Positions 1-9,275 of a DNA stretch of 64,000 bases are shown piece after piece. How positions within the stretch are numbered: the first letter of the stretch is position 1; each line of letters begins with the position of its first letter. The stretch is from positions 118,608 to 182,607 of the forward strand of contig CAMAWH010000003.1 of the NCBI GenBank assembly GCA_945861635.1, read 5' to 3'. Position numbers and translations under genes: made by a program. Under the pieces are notes generated by a model. It was not told the origin of the DNA. It ran no database searches and worked only from the letters and a program-made list of their open reading frames with translations. The DNA is from Klebsiella pneumoniae (lineage in GTDB: Bacteria; Myxococcota_A; UBA796; SXON01).

Positions 1-156
1 CCCGACCGTGCCGAAAATGGGATGCACCGTCGAGAGCGCCGCCAGAACCAGGAGCGATGGTGCCGCATGCCACGGCAGCGGCGTCGTAAGGACGCCCGCG
101 GCTGTCACGACGACAAGCGCCAGGGTTCGCCGCTTCTCTCGCTCTTCGTCGGTCAC
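1..156 (-). CDS. N-terminal part of a membrane protein (cut by window edge)
   Basis: A GTG codon at 156 overlaps the guaA stop as GTGA and opens a 52-codon frame that runs off the window edge. The peptide begins [21 protein letters not shown] and continues into a second hydrophobic stretch ([17 protein letters not shown]), so it looks like a small charged N-terminus followed by two membrane helices. It is absent from the ORF track because it has neither an ATG nor an end. The overlap suggests translational coupling to guaA. No family can be named from 52 residues. Confidence 0.55.
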   Translation of the reverse strand, partial: MTDEEREKRRTLALVVVTAAGVLTTPLPWHAAPSLLVLAALSTVHPIFGTVG

Positions 157-1679
157 TCCCACTCGATGGTTGCCGGCGGTTTGGTGGAGATGTCGTACAC
201 CACGCGGTTGATCCCGCGCACCTCATTCGCAATCCGAGACGACATTCTGGCCAGGAGCGGCCAGGGGAGTTCCGCGACGTGGGCCGTCATCCCGTCCGTG
301 GAATGAACCGCACGGATGGCGCACGTCTCCTCGTAGGTCCGATTGTCCCCCATCACGCCCACGGACCGGACCGGCAACAACACTGCAAACGACTGCCAGA
401 TCGACGCTGTCAGCCCCGCCGCTTCGATTTCTGTCGTGACGATGGCATCGGCGCGCCGGAGCACGTCCAGTCGTTCCCTGGAAAGCGCACCAAGGCAGCG
501 AACGGCAAGCCCGGGCCCTGGAAACGGCTGCCGGTTGATGCGATGCTCCGCGAGGCCCAGCTCCCTCCCCAGCGCGCGCACCTCGTCCTTGAACAGCTCA
601 CGCAAAGGCTCAATCAACGCCAAGTTCATATCCTTGGGGAGTCCGCCGACGTTGTGGTGCGACTTGATCGTTGCCGAGGGCCCGCGGAAGCTGACGGACT
701 CAATGACGTCGGGGTACAGCGTGCCCTGCGCGAGCCAGCCAGCAGACGGGTAACGTCGTGCTTCTTCCTCAAAAATGCGAATGAACGTCTCGCCGATGAT
801 CTTTCGCTTCCGCTCCGGCTCCGTCTCCCCAGCGAGGGCGTCGAGGAAGCGGTCGGCAGCATCGACCACGGTCAGGTCCAACTCCCGAAACTCGTCGCGA
901 ACACTCTCACGCTCGCCGGTGCGTAGGAGCCCATTATCGACGAAGATGCAATGGAGTCGGCGCCCCAGCGCGCGATGTAAAATCGCCGCCGTGACCGATG
1001 AATCAACGCCGCCCGAGAGCGCGCAGATCACCTCTCCCTGCCCAACGCGTTCGCCGATACGATGGATCTGCTCCTGAATGAAGCCCCGCATCGACCAATC
1101 GGCGGCCGCCCCGCAAATGTCGAAGACGAAATTCCGCAGGATGGTCACGCCATCCCGCGTGTGGGTGACCTCGGGGTGAAACTGGATGCCGAACTGCCTG
1201 CGTTCTTCATTGGCAATTCCAGCAATCGGACACGCGTCCGTAGACGCGAGCACGTCGAAGCCCGGCGGCGCACGCCCGACGCTATCTCCGTGGCTCATCC
1301 AAACCGGGAATTCCGCCGGGAGCCCGTGGAACAAACGGCTGTTTCCAACGCGTCGGACCTCCGCCGGTCCGTACTCCCGCCGGGCCGAACTCCGCACCTC
1401 ACCGCCGAGAAGATCGGTCAGAAGCTGCATTCCATAGCAAACGCCAAGCACCGGGACCGACGCGTCGAGCCACGTCCGATCGAACGGCGGGGCGTCCACG
1501 TCGTAAACGCTGGAGGGGCCGCCAGAAAGGACGATGCCGCGAAGATTCTCGAACGCGCGCGGCGCCAACGTACACGGGTGAATCTCGCAGTAGACACCCT
1601 GTTCCCGGACGCGACGTGCAATGAGCTGCGTGAACTGCGATCCGAAGTCGAGGATCAGGATGAGATCGTGGCCGGCCAT
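153..1679 (-). CDS. guaA: GMP synthase (glutamine-hydrolysing)
   Basis: Converts XMP to GMP with glutamine and ATP, the last step of guanine nucleotide synthesis in the cytosol. The 508-residue protein has the full two-part architecture. The N-terminal class I glutamine amidotransferase carries the nucleophile Cys81 in GVCYGMQ and His168/Glu170 in QFHPEV. The ATP-pyrophosphatase domain carries the PP-loop SGGVDSS at about 222-228. A dimerisation domain follows and the protein ends with the typical KPPATIEWE. Length matches the family (about 510-525). It lies 28 bp downstream of the small TolC-like gene, and its stop overlaps the next start. Confidence 0.98.
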   Translation of the reverse strand: MAGHDLILILDFGSQFTQLIARRVREQGVYCEIHPCTLAPRAFENLRGIVLSGGPSSVYDVDAPPFDRTWLDASVPVLGVCYGMQLLTDLLGGEVRSSARREYGPAEVRRVGNSRLFHGLPAEFPVWMSHGDSVGRAPPGFDVLASTDACPIAGIANEERRQFGIQFHPEVTHTRDGVTILRNFVFDICGAAADWSMRGFIQEQIHRIGERVGQGEVICALSGGVDSSVTAAILHRALGRRLHCIFVDNGLLRTGERESVRDEFRELDLTVVDAADRFLDALAGETEPERKRKIIGETFIRIFEEEARRYPSAGWLAQGTLYPDVIESVSFRGPSATIKSHHNVGGLPKDMNLALIEPLRELFKDEVRALGRELGLAEHRINRQPFPGPGLAVRCLGALSRERLDVLRRADAIVTTEIEAAGLTASIWQSFAVLLPVRSVGVMGDNRTYEETCAIRAVHSTDGMTAHVAELPWPLLARMSSRIANEVRGINRVVYDISTKPPATIEWE

Positions 1680-1707
1680 CGGCGCCGTCTATCCTGCGGG
1701 CGTCCGG

Positions 1708-2286
1708 CTACTTCTTGAGGGAGCGGGAAAAGCGGCCCCCGGAATATGCGTCGATTTGCGCAGTAAGCTCGGCGAGTCGCAACTCATTCTTGATCTGTAC
1801 CTTGATGTCACCGGGGTTCATCAGCATTTCCACTTGGAGACGGCGCCGCTCAAAGTAGAGGCGCGTCACTTCCTCGAGGACCTTGTCGCGCAATTTCACG
1901 ATGTCCTGGGCTTCGTTGATGACCCGAATGCGCTCACTCGACATCACCAGCTCATCAAGATGCCAGGTTGCTTTTGCGGTAATGGCGTTTCCCTGGTCCA
2001 CACCCGTGGCCTTCAGGTGGGCGTCACCGGTCGGGTAGTCGTAGTCGTCGTCCTGCCCGTCGTCGTACTTGTAGGTCACGTCGAGCTGCGGCAGCCACGC
2101 CGCGTCCTTGCTGGCCGCCAACCACGCGTCCACGTACCGCGGGTCCGTCTTGGAGTAGTCCAAGGCCATTTGTTGCACGTCGAGGACCGCGGGCTCCCCC
2201 TTGAACGTGGCGAGCACCTCGTCGGCGGACTTGAACTCGCGTTCACCCGCGACAGCAGTAAGGGAAAGTGCGAGGAGGACGATCAT
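1708..2286 (-). CDS. Secreted protein with TolC-like helical tail
   Basis: A 192-residue protein with a short hydrophobic signal sequence (MIVLLALSLTAVAG). The middle contains LPQLDVTYKYDD, a beta-strand-like motif also found in the product of the upstream gene. The second half is predicted helical and charged and ends in AELTAQIDAYSGGRFSRSL. Both the helical hairpin and the closing motif align with the tail of the 619-residue neighbour, whose stop overlaps this start by ATGA. The pattern recalls outer-membrane efflux (TolC) repeats, but only about one repeat is present, so a full efflux channel is not supported. Probably periplasmic or outer-membrane associated. Confidence 0.75.
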   Translation of the reverse strand: MIVLLALSLTAVAGEREFKSADEVLATFKGEPAVLDVQQMALDYSKTDPRYVDAWLAASKDAAWLPQLDVTYKYDDGQDDDYDYPTGDAHLKATGVDQGNAITAKATWHLDELVMSSERIRVINEAQDIVKLRDKVLEEVTRLYFERRRLQVEMLMNPGDIKVQIKNELRLAELTAQIDAYSGGRFSRSLKK

Positions 2287-4142
2287 GGGTGGTCTCCGGG
2301 AAAAGGGGTCGTAGAACCTGTCGTAGTAGCAACGTTGGACGCGAGCGCGCGTCCGAAGGCGCCGTCGGTGTAGACATCGAGGCGGGCCTCGATTTCCATC
2401 ACCTTCAGTTCGTGGTCAACCATTTCCGACACGCCGGCGTCCGCCGGCGGGCTCGCGTTCAAAATGCGCTGTCGAGAAATGTAGGTATCCGCTACCGTTT
2501 CGGCGAGCCGGAGGCGGTACGCCTGAATGCTGCTCGCGACGTTTGCGGCCGCAAGGATGGGCTGGGAGCTGCTGATGATCTGACCGTCCATCACGAACAG
2601 GTCGTCGCCCCCGCTCGCCTCGTCGAACGATGTCCCTTCGTCGAAAGCGCCTTCCGCGACTTCAGCTGCGTCCGAGCTCTCTCCGGCCACGATGGTGGCA
2701 CCGCAACTGCCGAAGCACATATTTCCCGTCACCGACCAGCCGCTATCAATGCCGTCCTCTGTCTTTTCATCGACCCAATCGTTGTCACGCGTGAGGTTGT
2801 CATCCCAGCTGAACGTCACCTCGAATTGCGGGAGAAAGCGCGCCAACGCCGCTTTGCGAGCGAGGGAGAGCATGTCGGGATCGATACCGGCGCGGTTCGA
2901 CGCCGTTGCTACGACCTCGTACAAAGGCGGCGCGCCGAACCTGTCTCCGCCGGGTCGGAGGCCGAGACCACCAACCCCCACGGCACCGCCGCGGACCAGA
3001 CGCCAGACGCCCGAGGGGGAGGCCGCGAGCGGCGTCCGCTCCGCCATGGTGAATGCAACCAGCGTCGGGTCACGAAGTCCGCGATTCACCGGTTGCCAGG
3101 ACACGCCCCCGTCCATCGTCTCCCACGCACCATCAAGCCCCCAAGCGAGCAAGTGACCCACGTCAAACTGCACCATTCCACGCGTACCGCGCATCGGCTG
3201 TCCGCTCGTCAAATAAAAATTCCGACCGCCGTCATCCGAGCGGAAAACGCCTCGATCCGTCGCAACCCACAGGCCGCCCGCCCAGGCATGATCCACCAGT
3301 ATGGCCGCCACCGCGCCGCCTTCAAGCGGCGCGCGCGACCAGCGTAAACCGTCCTCCGACCTGTACAGTCCACCGGCACCCCCGGCGTACAGAGCGCCCT
3401 CCGCGCCGGCGAGAGCCCGCACGGCACGCCCGTCGAACGCGTCCGACACGTCGATCCACGTGACGCCACCGTCGGGGGAAAGGAGGAGACCACCTTCCAT
3501 GCCCGCAGCAACTGTCTTTCCAAGCGCGGCAAACACTTGTGCGGATTGGGCATCGGAGACGTTTTCCCAAGCCCGGCCGCCGTTGTCGGACCGCCAGATT
3601 CCGTCCCGCCGCCCGGCCAGGGCAACGCCCGCCTGCGCAAAAACGACCACGGGCGCCTCGACGCCGCTGTCCGCCGCCTCCTTCAGTGTGTTGTCAAGGT
3701 CGGACGGTTGCACGGTGGGGTCGTTCGCCTCATTTCGTTCTGCTTCCCCCAGGCTCTCCGCGTCGAGCAGAAGCTGTTCGTCGTCGGGAATTTCTGGCGC
3801 GTCGACAAGCGGACGAAGCACGATCGACCAGGTGGCGCCATCATCTTCGGACCGCCAAATCGCACCGTTGCTGTCTCCGAGGAGGAGCGCGCCGTCGATC
3901 GCCGCCAGCCCAGAAAGTGCCAAAGAATCGGGCGTGTGCATCGGGAGCCAGCGGCCACGAAGGGCGTATCCGGGCTGGGGAAGGGCGCGGATCGTCGGCG
4001 CCACGTCGGCTGCGGGCGGGTCATTCGGTTGATCCGAAGGCGCCGGCGCATCGGCAGCCGGTGGCGTCGACGCGGGCGTGGTCGGCCGTCCGACCTGCGG
4101 ATCGGCGTACGCGAGCGCGGCCAGCAGAACCGGGACGAACAT
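2283..4142 (-). CDS. BNR/Vps10-like beta-propeller protein with TolC-like C-terminus
   Basis: A 619-residue exported protein: signal MFVPVLLAALAYA, a Pro/Ala-rich linker, then six recognisable Asp-box repeats of the sialidase/Vps10 type (WRSEDDGATW, WRSDNGGRAW, SPDGGVTW, YRSEDGLRW, FRSDDGGRNF, WETMDGGVSW) spread over roughly residues 90-370. Such repeats form beta-propellers. From about residue 425 the protein changes to LPQFEVTFSWDD plus long helices and the closing motif EARLDVYTDGAFGRAL, matching the 192-residue protein encoded immediately downstream. The two genes overlap by ATGA and are surely co-translated. Substrate unknown. The fusion of an Asp-box propeller to an efflux-like tail is unusual. 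Confidence 0.8.
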   Translation of the reverse strand: MFVPVLLAALAYADPQVGRPTTPASTPPAADAPAPSDQPNDPPAADVAPTIRALPQPGYALRGRWLPMHTPDSLALSGLAAIDGALLLGDSNGAIWRSEDDGATWSIVLRPLVDAPEIPDDEQLLLDAESLGEAERNEANDPTVQPSDLDNTLKEAADSGVEAPVVVFAQAGVALAGRRDGIWRSDNGGRAWENVSDAQSAQVFAALGKTVAAGMEGGLLLSPDGGVTWIDVSDAFDGRAVRALAGAEGALYAGGAGGLYRSEDGLRWSRAPLEGGAVAAILVDHAWAGGLWVATDRGVFRSDDGGRNFYLTSGQPMRGTRGMVQFDVGHLLAWGLDGAWETMDGGVSWQPVNRGLRDPTLVAFTMAERTPLAASPSGVWRLVRGGAVGVGGLGLRPGGDRFGAPPLYEVVATASNRAGIDPDMLSLARKAALARFLPQFEVTFSWDDNLTRDNDWVDEKTEDGIDSGWSVTGNMCFGSCGATIVAGESSDAAEVAEGAFDEGTSFDEASGGDDLFVMDGQIISSSQPILAAANVASSIQAYRLRLAETVADTYISRQRILNASPPADAGVSEMVDHELKVMEIEARLDVYTDGAFGRALASNVATTTGSTTPFPGDHP

Positions 4143-4212
4143 CGGCTCGCATCCTACGCGGCGAAGGGGAGACGGTCAACGCGGCGACCCGAACCGGATA
4201 AGCCGCGCGCGC

Positions 4213-5505
4213 ATGGTCTATCCCCTCGTGTTCCGCGGCGGCCGTGTTGTCGCGTGTGACGACAACGGCACGGTCTGCACGGCCGACCTGGCGGTCGTGG
4301 ACGGCCTGATCGCCGCGATCGGACCCGACCTGGAAGGAACGGTCGAGGTGGATTGTCGGGATCGTTGGCTTCTACCTGGATTTGTTCAAACCCACGTCCA
4401 TCTTGTCCAGACGATTTTCCGCGACCTGGCCGACGACCTTGAACTGCTCGACTGGCTCCGGAAACGGACGTGGCCGTTCGAGCGCGCGCACGATCCATCG
4501 ACAACGCGCGATTCGGCGCGTCTGGGTATCGCCGAGCTTCTCGCCTCGGGCACCACCAGCGTCCTTGACATGGCGACGGTGCACCACACCGACGAGGTGT
4601 TTCGAGCGGCGGAGGAGGCGGGGATTCGGCTGACGTGTGGCAAGGCGCAGATGGACCGGGACAACGAGGCCGGGCTCGGTGAAAGCACCGAGGCTTCACT
4701 ACGAACCGCCTGCGACCTTGCCGATCGGTGGCATGGGCGCGGAAAGCTACGCTACGCCTTCGCGCCGCGCTTCGTGCCGTCCTGCACGGACACGCTTTTA
4801 CGGGAGAGCGCCGTCGAAGCACGGCGACGTGGCTGCATGATTCACACCCACGCAAGCGAAAACCGCGCCGAAGTCGAGCTGGTCCGAGCGCTGACGGGAA
4901 GGGACAACGTCGAGCACCTCGACTCCCTCGGCGTCAGCGGACCGGACGTTGCGCTGGCGCATTGCATCCACCTCACCGAGTCCGAGGAGGACTTGCTCGC
5001 CCGAACACGTACGCGGGTGGTTCACTGCCCGTCGTCGAACTTCAAACTCGCCAGCGGGATCGCGCGGATTCCGGAGCTGCTTGCCAAGGGGGTGCATGTT
5101 TCCCTCGGCGCGGATGGAGCGCCGTGCAACAACCGACTCGACATGTTCGCCGAAATGCGGCTGGCCGCGTTGATGCAGAAGCCGCGCCTCGGCGCAACCG
5201 CCCTTCCCGCCACTGGGGTGCTCCGCATGGCCACGGCGCTGGGTGCCGAGGCCCTCAATCTGAACGCCGGCGAACTTGAGGTGGGAAAGGTCGCCGACAT
5301 CCAGATCATCCGTCCGACCCCGTGGAGCGGCGGGGAAGCCCACGCCGCCATGGTCTACACTTTTGACGCGCGCGCAGTCGAATCCGTGTGGGTCGGCGGC
5401 GTCAAGGTCGCGGCCCACGGTCGCTGTCTTGCGTGGGACGACGGCGAACTGCGCGCTTCGTGCACCCGATCTCTCGCGCGTCTACGCGCTCGGACGGGGA
5501 TTTGA
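4213..5505 (+). CDS. Amidohydrolase, 5'-deoxyadenosine / S-adenosylhomocysteine deaminase type
   Basis: A 430-residue TIM-barrel amidohydrolase of the TrzN/SsnA/MtaD group. Metal and catalytic residues are in place: HVH at about 61-63, His213 in HTHASE, His250 in LAHCIHL, and Asp301 in SLGADGAPCNN. The GADGAPCNN and LADDLELLDWL signatures resemble sequences annotated as 5'-deoxyadenosine deaminase, so purine-nucleoside salvage is the best guess; triazine hydrolase and guanine deaminase remain possible. The ORF track extends upstream to 4078, but the ATG at 4213 begins the conserved MVYPLVFRGGRVV strand and avoids overlap with the divergent gene. Its stop overlaps the TTG start of the XdhC-like gene, consistent with shared purine metabolism. 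Confidence 0.88.
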   Translation: MVYPLVFRGGRVVACDDNGTVCTADLAVVDGLIAAIGPDLEGTVEVDCRDRWLLPGFVQTHVHLVQTIFRDLADDLELLDWLRKRTWPFERAHDPSTTRDSARLGIAELLASGTTSVLDMATVHHTDEVFRAAEEAGIRLTCGKAQMDRDNEAGLGESTEASLRTACDLADRWHGRGKLRYAFAPRFVPSCTDTLLRESAVEARRRGCMIHTHASENRAEVELVRALTGRDNVEHLDSLGVSGPDVALAHCIHLTESEEDLLARTRTRVVHCPSSNFKLASGIARIPELLAKGVHVSLGADGAPCNNRLDMFAEMRLAALMQKPRLGATALPATGVLRMATALGAEALNLNAGELEVGKVADIQIIRPTPWSGGEAHAAMVYTFDARAVESVWVGGVKVAAHGRCLAWDDGELRASCTRSLARLRARTGI

Positions 5506-6296
5506 ACTGGGCGCGGCTTACGACGATTCGCGAGCCCGTCGCGCTTGCCACGGTGATCGGAGTGGACGGCTCGGCCCCCCGCCAGGCGGGCGCGCGCATG
5601 CTCGTGTACGCGGATGGTCGAATCGAGGGCACGGTTGGCGGCGGCAATTTTGAGTATCGGGTAATCGCCGCGGCAAAGGCGGTGCTCGCTGACCGGAAGC
5701 CGCGCCGCTTTGCCGTTCATCTCACCCGCGACCTCGGCATGTGCTGCGGGGGCGCCATGGAGGTCTATATCGAACCCATTCTTCCAACGCCGTTGCTCGT
5801 CGTCTACGGCGCCGGCCACGTCGCCCAGCCGACGGCGGCGTTGGCGGTGTCCATCGGCTTCAGCGTCACAGTCGTAGACGAACGCGAGGAATTTGCCGCG
5901 CCCGAACGATTCCCAGGTTGCGACATCGTTTGCGGCGATGGGCGGCGGCACGCACGAGCGCAGGAATGCGACGAACGGACGCATATTCTCATCGTGACGC
6001 ACGATCATGCGCTCGATCAGGATCTGCTTGAAATCCTGTTGGCGAAACCATGGGGGTGGTGCGGGCTCATCGGCAGTCGGGCAAAGATTGCCAAGTTCTA
6101 CCTTCGGTTACGGGCGGCTGGCGCGGACGACGCGCTCTTTCCCCGGGTGAGCGCACCCGTCGGGCTGGACGTCGGCGCCGAAACCCCGGAAGAAATCGCG
6201 ATCAGCATCGCCGCCGAGTTGGTCGCCTGTCGGCGTGGCCGAACCGGCGTGATCGCCAGAATGAGCGCGGGCGGGCTTACGACGCGAAAGGCGTGA
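5502..6296 (+). CDS. XdhC/CoxI-family protein
   Basis: XdhC-like proteins deliver or mature the molybdenum cofactor for xanthine dehydrogenase-type enzymes. The 264-residue product has the N-terminal XdhC/CoxI domain (ATVIGVDGSAPRQAGARM, TVGGGNFEYRV, MCCGGAMEVYIEP) and a C-terminal Rossmann domain (VVYGAGHVAQP, CGLIGSRAKIAKF, APVGLDVGAETPEEIAISI). I place the start at the TTG at 5502, which overlaps the deaminase stop (TTGA) behind a GGACGGGGA ribosome-binding region. The 302-residue track ORF merely reads back into the upstream gene. No xanthine dehydrogenase subunits are in the window, so the client enzyme lies elsewhere. Confidence 0.88.
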   Translation: MNWARLTTIREPVALATVIGVDGSAPRQAGARMLVYADGRIEGTVGGGNFEYRVIAAAKAVLADRKPRRFAVHLTRDLGMCCGGAMEVYIEPILPTPLLVVYGAGHVAQPTAALAVSIGFSVTVVDEREEFAAPERFPGCDIVCGDGRRHARAQECDERTHILIVTHDHALDQDLLEILLAKPWGWCGLIGSRAKIAKFYLRLRAAGADDALFPRVSAPVGLDVGAETPEEIAISIAAELVACRRGRTGVIARMSAGGLTTRKA

Positions 6297-6298
6297 AC

Positions 6299-6314
6299 CG
6301 GCCGCAGCAGGCCG
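6299..6314. terminator. Weak hairpin between convergent genes
   Basis: CGGCC-GCAGCA-GGCCG forms a 5-bp GC stem in the 25-bp gap between the convergent xdhC-like and response-regulator stops. There is only a short T-rich stretch (GTTTACTTT) on the plus side. It could serve as a bidirectional terminator, but the stem is short. Confidence 0.3.
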
Positions 6315-6321
6315 CCGGCGT

Positions 6322-6930
6322 TTACTTTGCCCGTTCCGCCATCGCGGCGTCGATGACTTCCAGCAGCCGGTCGAGCTTGAGCGGCTTTTCCATATAGGCA
6401 ACGAAGCCTTCCTTGTGCACCCGCTCCTCGATCTGCGGATCGCGGTACGCCGTGCACGCAATCACCGGAATCGCCCGCATCTCCACATCTTCCCGCATCA
6501 TGCGCAGCACCTCGAACCCGTCCATATCGGGCATGAGGATGTCCATCAGTACGACGGCCGGGCGGAACCGCGCGACGGTCAGCCCAGCCGCGAAACCACT
6601 TTCCGCGACCTCCACCTCGTACCCGCCCTTGAGCACCAGGTATTCGCGCACGACGCCTGAAAAATCGGTTTCATCGTCTACAATCAGCACCCTTCGCGAC
6701 TCGGGAGCCTGCTCGTCGATGTCTTCGGGGAGCGGGTAGTTATTCTGGCGGGCGAAAAGAATGAGATCGTCCCCCCGAATTCGCCGATGGCCGCCGGGAG
6801 TCTTGTGCGCGACGAGCATGCCGCTGTTGACCCAATTCACGACGGTGGGCGGGGAAACGCCAAGGAATTTCGCCACCTGAAAGGTCGTGAAGTAGGTTGG
6901 ACCCGTCGTTTCCGATTTCTTGCGAGCCAT
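6322..6930 (-). CDS. Response regulator with N-terminal MerR/excisionase-like HTH
   Basis: A 202-residue regulator with the DNA-binding part first. Residues about 14-65 form a helix-turn-helix of the excisionase/MerR type (TFQVAKFLGVSPPTVVNWV with the PGGHRRIR wing). A CheY-like receiver follows at about 80-200 with phospho-acceptor Asp130 (LMDILMPDMDG) and conserved Lys182 (MEKPLK). The order HTH-then-receiver is the reverse of usual response regulators. Its ATG overlaps the kinase stop by one base (TGATG), so it is co-translated with the hybrid kinase and is the likely output of that kinase. Confidence 0.9.
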   Translation of the reverse strand: MARKKSETTGPTYFTTFQVAKFLGVSPPTVVNWVNSGMLVAHKTPGGHRRIRGDDLILFARQNNYPLPEDIDEQAPESRRVLIVDDETDFSGVVREYLVLKGGYEVEVAESGFAAGLTVARFRPAVVLMDILMPDMDGFEVLRMMREDVEMRAIPVIACTAYRDPQIEERVHKEGFVAYMEKPLKLDRLLEVIDAAMAERAK

Positions 6931-9275
6931 CAGATTTCCTTCGCGCGAAAGGGCGCCGTCAAGGCGTCCGGTGGAAGCGTGGTGACATCCACCGCACGCG
7001 CGGTAACCTGTACCGATACGCGGGACACCCCCAATCGTGGCTTCGCCTGGCCAATCGCATCCTCAATCTCGACCGCAATTGCCTCGGCTTCGTCCGATGT
7101 TCTCCCCGGCATGACCAGCAGAAACGCGTCGTCCTCCACTCGTCCGACCAGATCGCCCGGCCGCGCCCGGTCTCGGACGACCCCGGCAACCCAGAGCAGC
7201 AGTTGATCTCCCACAACCCAACCGTACGCACGATTGATATGTTTGAGATCCACGATGTCCACGTGCACGGCAGGCAGCGGCCGACCCGCCAGCCGACACT
7301 CCTCCACGAGTTCGGGCAGGCGCGCTCCGACGTACATGGCCGTTTCAAGTCCCGTCAACGTATCGGGTGCGCGCCCCGCGACTCCCGCCATCGCCGCCGC
7401 AACCAGCCGAACCGCTCGCCGTATGTGCCCAAGGAGCATCTCGACGTCGAGCGGGCGCGGCAGAACGGTCAGGGCGCCGAGTGTGTGGGCGCGTTCTATC
7501 CACGCCGGCGCTCCCGCAGGTGCGAGCATGATCACCGGTACCGCCGCGAGGTCCGGATCCTTCTTCATCGTCTTCAGCAGCTCGAGCGCATCTCCAACGC
7601 CGCGTACGGACGAGTCGAGGACCAGAACGGAGGGCACCCCCGCGCGCATCCGGGTCACAGCGTCGTCCCCCTCCGTACCGGTGACAGTTTCCCAGTGACG
7701 TCCGACGACCTCCGTGAGTTGCTCAATTCGGTCCACGTCTCCGCACAGGATCCAGACCGCGGCGCGCGTTGTCCGGGGCAGTGCCAGCGGCAGCGTGAAC
7801 GTCGCCTGCGCCCCCCCTCCGGGCAGCGAGGCCGCCCGCAACGTGCCGCCCGCCTCCGCGACGATGCGAGCACATGCCTTCAAACCAAGCCCAAGGCCGC
7901 TGCCGCCCATCTCGGCCGCCGCACCAAAACCCGGCCCCTCATCCCGAACGGCAACTTCGATCATTTCCGACCCGGCCGTCACCGACAGCGTGATGGTCGA
8001 CTTTTCAGGCGAGTGACGGAGCGCATTCTCCAGCAGGTTGGCGAATACCTCTCGAATCTCGCCCATGTTCGCATCGACGGGCGCGACATCAACAACGTCC
8101 AGAGCGAGAATCTGCTTCCGACGCGCAGCAACCGGCTCAAACGTTGCGGCCATCTCCCGGGCCACCCGCGCGATGTCCCCGCTTTCACGCGGTGCCGTCG
8201 TCGATTCGCCGTGCCGGTACCGGTCGAGAAGGTCTTCCACCATCCGCGACATCCGCTCCGTCTGCCGCTGAATGGTGGCGATGGCTTTGGGCAACTGCGT
8301 TGTGGTAACGAGCCCTTCTTCGATGAGCTGACAATGTCCGAGGACGACGGAAATCGGACTGCGCAGGTCGTGCGACAAGAGCGCAAGGAAGCTGTCCCGC
8401 GCGTCGGAGAGCCGCTCCAGACGCGCGGTGAGGCGGGCAAGCTGGCGATGACGCTCCACGTAGCCGCGCTCGAGGCGTGCTTGCCGTTCCTTCAGGGTTT
8501 CAAACAATCGCGCCGCGCTGATTGCGCTTGCCACGATTCCGGACAGCGTGTCGAGCACGTCCGGGTCAATGGCTGCGGCGCCGTTCATCCGGAGCAGGAG
8601 CCGCCCCATCGGGCCGTGACCAAGGGGCAGCACCTCGACACGATCGTCACCAACCATCGCGACGGAACGGAGTTCCGTGGAGTCATCCATGGGGATGGCC
8701 TCGCCAACCTCCAGCACGGTGAAGGTCGCGGCGCCCTCCTTCGGCGAGAGTTCGAGACGGACACCCGTCACGCCCGGCAACCCCACGAGCAGCGGTTGCA
8801 TGGCCGGAAGCAGCGCGGCAAGGTCGTGGTACGGCGAGATCGCCCGCGCGAGCGTGACAACCTGACCCAGCATGCGCTCTCGCTGCCGCACAGAGCGCAG
8901 GTTCATGTGCTGCTCGAGGCGCGCGGCGACACGTCGGCCGAGCTCCTCCAGATCGTTGCCTTTGACGAAGAAATCGTCGGCAACGGGTCCGAACGCATCC
9001 GAGAGCGCGAAGCCCTCGGGGCGCGCCGTCATCAATAAAACGGAGGCATCCGGGGTCGATTCGCGCAGCGCGCGGCACACCGCGAGCCCGTCATCAGGTC
9101 CGAGGTACATGTCAACCAGCGCAACGGCGACGTCGCAACGCGCCGCCACCTCGTAGGCGCTCGCTGCATCGAGGGCTGACGTGACCGCCAGCCCTCGATC
9201 ACGCAGAAAGTCGCACACAATCGTCGTGAAAAGCGGATCGTCGTCGACGACGAGGATCCGCGGCGCGCCCGTCAC
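6930..9275 (-). CDS. Hybrid sensor histidine kinase (REC-GAF-HisKA-HATPase-REC-GGDEF-like)
   Basis: A 781-residue soluble kinase without membrane helices. Order: receiver 1 (Asp55 in LVDMYLGP, Lys105), GAF-like region about 140-260, coiled coil, HisKA with His302 in LLSHDLRSPIS, HATPase (VFANLLENALRHSP, RDEGPGFG, GSGLGLGL), a second receiver-like domain at about 530-650 in which the conserved Lys is Arg (LPRPLD), and a C-terminal GGDEF-like fold. The GGDEF signature is RVEDDAF, so diguanylate cyclase activity is not expected. It is coupled to the FHA gene upstream (ATGA) and the HTH-REC gene downstream. It probably integrates two inputs and phosphorylates the co-encoded regulator. Confidence 0.9.
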   Translation of the reverse strand: MTGAPRILVVDDDPLFTTIVCDFLRDRGLAVTSALDAASAYEVAARCDVAVALVDMYLGPDDGLAVCRALRESTPDASVLLMTARPEGFALSDAFGPVADDFFVKGNDLEELGRRVAARLEQHMNLRSVRQRERMLGQVVTLARAISPYHDLAALLPAMQPLLVGLPGVTGVRLELSPKEGAATFTVLEVGEAIPMDDSTELRSVAMVGDDRVEVLPLGHGPMGRLLLRMNGAAAIDPDVLDTLSGIVASAISAARLFETLKERQARLERGYVERHRQLARLTARLERLSDARDSFLALLSHDLRSPISVVLGHCQLIEEGLVTTTQLPKAIATIQRQTERMSRMVEDLLDRYRHGESTTAPRESGDIARVAREMAATFEPVAARRKQILALDVVDVAPVDANMGEIREVFANLLENALRHSPEKSTITLSVTAGSEMIEVAVRDEGPGFGAAAEMGGSGLGLGLKACARIVAEAGGTLRAASLPGGGAQATFTLPLALPRTTRAAVWILCGDVDRIEQLTEVVGRHWETVTGTEGDDAVTRMRAGVPSVLVLDSSVRGVGDALELLKTMKKDPDLAAVPVIMLAPAGAPAWIERAHTLGALTVLPRPLDVEMLLGHIRRAVRLVAAAMAGVAGRAPDTLTGLETAMYVGARLPELVEECRLAGRPLPAVHVDIVDLKHINRAYGWVVGDQLLLWVAGVVRDRARPGDLVGRVEDDAFLLVMPGRTSDEAEAIAVEIEDAIGQAKPRLGVSRVSVQVTARAVDVTTLPPDALTAPFRAKEI

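Noticed and set aside
5496-5510. GGATTTGAACT resembles the reverse complement of a tRNA T-arm
   Set aside because: It lies across the end of the deaminase gene and the start of the XdhC-like gene, and no matching D-arm, anticodon arm or acceptor stem is present on either side.
6897-9038. 713-residue plus-strand ORF
   Set aside because: It is antisense to the hybrid histidine kinase, Arg/His-rich and without domain pattern; the minus-strand gene has clear catalytic motifs.
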